From Beaufortia kweichowensis (lineage: Eukaryota; Chordata; Actinopteri; Cypriniformes; Gastromyzontidae): DNA of 64,000 nt. A program made the position numbers and the translations under genes. Shown piece after piece: positions 60,201 to 64,000 of this stretch (the first letter of the stretch is position 1; each line of letters starts with the position of its first letter). Location of the stretch: the NCBI GenBank assembly GCA_019155185.1, contig CM032817.1:2846974-2910973 (forward strand), given 5' to 3'. A model generated the notes under the pieces. That model saw nothing but the letters and a program-made list of their open reading frames with translations, made no database searches and was not told where the DNA came from.

Positions 60201-63200
60201 AATGGTGAGGTTCAGGCTTTGGCACATAATGAAAGGCCATCTTATTTCCATTATGTTTATGCAACATAAAAAACAAATGAAAAAACATGAAAAAACAAGG
60301 CATGCGTTTGAAGGCATGCAAACAAAAAGGTCAATCAGGCCAATTCAGTTAGTCAAAGACTCCTCAATGTTTCAAAACGATACTTTATCTGCATTATTCC
60401 GGTCAAGTTATAGCTCGTCTGAAACTCGTTGAGAAAGAAGATCCTTGAAAGTGCATCACACAGAAAAACATTCATACTCCAAATACAAACAAAAGCCTGA
60501 CAAAATGATTGCCTATGATAGCAAACCCTTTACAAACAAACACACACACACACACACACACACAGACGCAAACAACGAGTTTCATTCTCTTCCGCTGTTA
60601 AAAGCAACAGAAAGAACTCTTGAAAAAACAAAACAATAAATCCTCTCTATTCATGAAAAGTATATAGCGTTCATGAAGATCAAGAAAGCAAGAGACATTT
60701 TAGACATGAACAAACACCTTATTATTGAAAATCTGAGTCAGGTATTGTGACTTGATGTGTGCTGTTTTTTACACTAGATACCTATGTGAGTTTATATACT
60801 GATGACTTTATCCATAACATACTTTATCACTATATCTGAATGCAGAGATGAATGTGTGTAAACGGCATCGTGCTGTCATGACTCAGAGCTGAACGAGATG
60901 AATCTCTGTGTCCTGAAACACAAGCAGACTCATTTGGACAGAAGCAGCACAGTCAGCAGAGGATTTTCTGTGACTCTCTGCATACTGATCAGCTCTCATC
61001 TTCAACAGTCACATATACCGATCCGAGATCAGCTGCGGGAGATTTCAGCTTGATTTAGTCTGAAAGGAGCTGGACAGGACAGATGAGAACGGTGGGAAAC
61101 CGGAGTTTGTTGCTGATGTGAACAGCATGAATTATGTATCTGCAGAGAATAGCAGATGTGAAAGAAGCTTCTGATTTGACTCGCAGGAGATGATGTTTAA
61201 ACTGAATCTTGTTTTCTTTCTGAGTGTTGTGGAGAATCTTTGATTTGGGCGGATCTTTGCTAATTGACTGGGATGAGAAAAGGATTTTGAAGTCACATGC
61301 TGTTTTTTGTAGTGTGTATGTACCATTTCTGCTTTCTGCACACAGGTTTGCGCTAAAGATTTTAATATGAAATCAAATCTTAGTTTATTCATACACAAGT
61401 GAGGCTGTGACAGACTAAGATACACTAGTTTGGATGTGAAACACTGTCACTGACAGACATCTCTTTGTTTTGGCAAAAACATCAGCTCCAACTGACATCA
61501 CATTGACAGAAAGGGATCAATGTACAGCTCTGTGCTGCATCAAACCCACCAATGCTGAAGACAAAGACACACTATCACTATTTAGACTTCAGCTGTTTTT
61601 CTAAAAAGCAAAGAAATGTTACAATTATTCTAGCAAGGATTCTCTGCGTGACAAGTTAATAATGTGTTTCTATCGAAGGATACACATTTCAGGCAAAAAC
61701 AAAGAGAATTTGCTCTTTCGTGACTATATATACAGACATCATGTGAACAGATTGACAGTATCTTACTAAAGCATGAAGATATAAAAGTATAATACTGGTT
61801 GGAAAGAAAGATGAAATTATGGTATGGATTAATCACAGAGCACCTGTGCCCTAATCATATTTTTGAGATTGTAAGAAATTTGTCTAGTCAGAAGCCTGAC
61901 TACCATGAAAAGGGAGAGAAGCAACAATAAACAAATCTATTAGAAGGGAGAAAAACATGAGGAAAGAGAATAAACATCAAGCTGTTAAGACGTCGGTTGA
62001 AAGTCAGGCTCTTTGTTAAATATGTATGAGAGTTTTGTGGGGAAAGAAACGATTTTAGCTGTCTGATTTATAAAGTGGCTGTAATGTCTTGATTCTGACC
62101 TTGCCCCCGAATTCGGTCCCTTCCAGCTAAAACTAAATTGGACTTTAATACAACAAAATAATTGCCAGAGACTATATTTATGGACACAAATTAAATCACA
62201 CTCCATAAGGTTTCGGTGAGGTTGACAATTTTAAACTTAAAATACATTAAATACAAAGAAACACCTTATAGAGGTGCAAGTAAAAAATCAATTGGAATTA
62301 AAAACAGAAATTGCTGAACACTGCAGTACAATAGGATGTAAAAATCTGAATTACTGTATCCATTTGGCTGCACAATTTGTGGAATATAACCATCCATTTT
62401 CTTTATTACATTATATAGGAATCGAGCAAGTGTGTTTACCAAGAGGAGAATAGAAACTTGAACCAACTTAGTATTTTGGATACACAAATTAAAAACTTTA
62501 GTACCACATGGTTTAATTGTAGATTTTGACCCGAGTTGTTTGTAAGTAAGATGATTAGATTTACTCCATGTCGAGTTGGAACTGACGTACACAACTTAAC
62601 AAAAGAACAAGAGAAGGTAGGGTGAGGTTTTTTAGCATACACGCTAACAAAGAAATCATGACCTGAGCCAGTTTGATCTGACAGTACGAGATAGTGTCTC
62701 GTTAGTTTAATGTTAAAAACTGCTCCCGGATGACTCGACACAAGAACTCCTACAAAATAAATTAAAACATCTCAGAGGATGAATATTTGCTGAAGCTCTG
62801 GAGACGAACGCCGAGTAAAGAGAGGAAGGAGGACAGCTTGATTGTCAGTCTGAGACGGAAACCTGTTTTCAGTGCACGTATCCCAGAATCCTCCAGAGTG
62901 AAGAACAATCTAGAGAGCTCTATTACTGTTGAGGAGATGTGGGAAAACAAAAACACTTCAGCCACGAAAGAGCAAAGACAGCACACACACATGAAAGACG
63001 AGTGTTTTGTTTTATCAGTGGTTTTGCCTTAGCGTAAAGTGCGCGAACACTCGAGATCTCTTCTCGCATCTGCTTTAAACCCCTAGAACCGTCAAGAGCC
63101 ACATGAGCATGATAGAGATAAGAGTTTGTACTCCGGTAACCATGAGACTATGAAACTGACCGGTAGAAATAACTCAACAGCCCTTAGATAACCGAGTAAC

Positions 63201-64000
63201 TCGACAACCGCTCTTCACCGAGAACAGACATCGGGTCACAACGCTTAAAGATACAGTAAGAGCATCTGAAAATGAGGATGAAGATAAAAACAGCTCAAAA
63301 GAGAGTGAAGAGAGGAGAAGAGCAGCACTCAAGAGAGAAGGACGAGAACCAAACCGGCACCTTTAAGAGAGAAAATATCCTCAAGGTGACCAGAGATCAA
63401 AAATGATCAGTCTATTCTAAAGTTATCCATTTAAAAAAACCCTGAAATATACATATGTTATGGCAACATAATTCTTAGCATTTCTGTCAGGAAAATGCAA
63501 AAACCAGTAACGATAATGTCCAACAAATGAAGAACGGATTAGCGTTAGGGTTGGAAAGAATAAAAGTTACGTAAAACGTCGAAATAAACATATACAAAAT
63601 ATTGGTACTTTAGAACGGTTAACTTTAATTCCACTGGGGCTGTTACTTCTGATAACTCATGACAGATCAAATTAATAATATAATTACTTTTAAATCTGAC
63701 CAGCCTCATTACTTCAGCTTTTTGGCGTTTTTTGTGCACAATAGATCAAGCTCAAATGGTTTCAGATGCGAACAGATCTCTGTACACAGTGTCACTGATA
63801 TTGTAATCGACTTTATTTATTTTACATAACTGACTTGACGGAGACAAAAAGAGTTTTGATCCAGATTCTCTGAGTGGCTATGATCATTTATTCGTGTGAA
63901 ATCGTTAAGCTGTTTGAAAAACCACAAAACACACACTAAAGAGCTAATTATTTATAGACCTGTAAGAATTTAATGCGTTGTGTAGGAGTTGCGCGCACAT
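60201..64000. other. Intergenic, no gene recognised
   Basis: Contains an (AC)n tract (60540-60564). A minus-strand open frame at 62436-62741 has no domain that I know. Nothing else was supported. Confidence 0.55.
60540..60564 (+). repeat. (AC)n microsatellite
   Basis: About twelve AC units. Confidence 0.93.

Noticed and set aside
62436..62741. Minus-strand 101-codon open frame
   Set aside because: No domain, no splice context, AT-rich; not distinguishable from chance.
1..64000. CRISPR arrays, operons, prokaryotic signals
   Set aside because: All evidence is for a vertebrate nuclear genome; the short repeats are microsatellites, without spacer-repeat structure.

Overview
This window is vertebrate nuclear DNA, most likely from a teleost fish and perhaps a cypriniform. 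The evidence is an intron-rich vertebrate gene with GT-AG introns, many fish-type transposon remnants (LINE tails, hAT-like MITEs, a tRNA-derived SINE, an L1/Tx1-like LINE) and long dinucleotide tracts. Nothing prokaryotic is present. The species call is an inference from repeat style.

Layout. Positions 1-15182 hold the 3' half of one gene on the + strand. Eleven exons in continuous phase encode the last 451 residues of a TRHDE-like M1 aminopeptidase (thyrotropin-releasing-hormone-degrading ectoenzyme). The catalytic zinc-site exons lie upstream of the window. The likely 3' UTR (about 15183-16560) carries an internal 134-bp duplication. From 16.8 to 19.4 kb there are two decayed minus-strand CR1/L2/Rex1-type LINE copies.

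From about 19.5 to 50 kb no intact gene is visible. This stretch holds MITEs, an inverted DNA-level copy of one TRHDE exon with its intron flanks (22.69-22.95 kb), two damaged exons resembling the WD40 region of APAF1 (37.13-37.62 kb), a 13-bp minisatellite, L2 LINE tails and several microsatellites. An assembly gap of exactly 100 Ns lies at 50322-50421. It sits at the 5' edge of an almost full-length L1/Tx1-like LINE (to 56310) flanked by a 16-bp target-site duplication. ORF1 of this LINE is open, and ORF2 is broken by several frameshifts. From 56.3 to 64 kb I see no gene, only a MITE fragment and simple repeats.

The most unusual signal is compositional. Long blocks are very rich in CpG and poor in TpG (one 300-bp intron block has 33 CpG and 1 TpG by hand count). 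Where two copies of a sequence can be compared (the TRHDE exon copy, MITE terminal repeats, target-site duplications), many differences are TpG or CpA changed to CpG. That is the reverse of normal methyl-CpG decay. It may be a real mutational or conversion process or an assembly or base-calling artefact, and it deserves a direct test.
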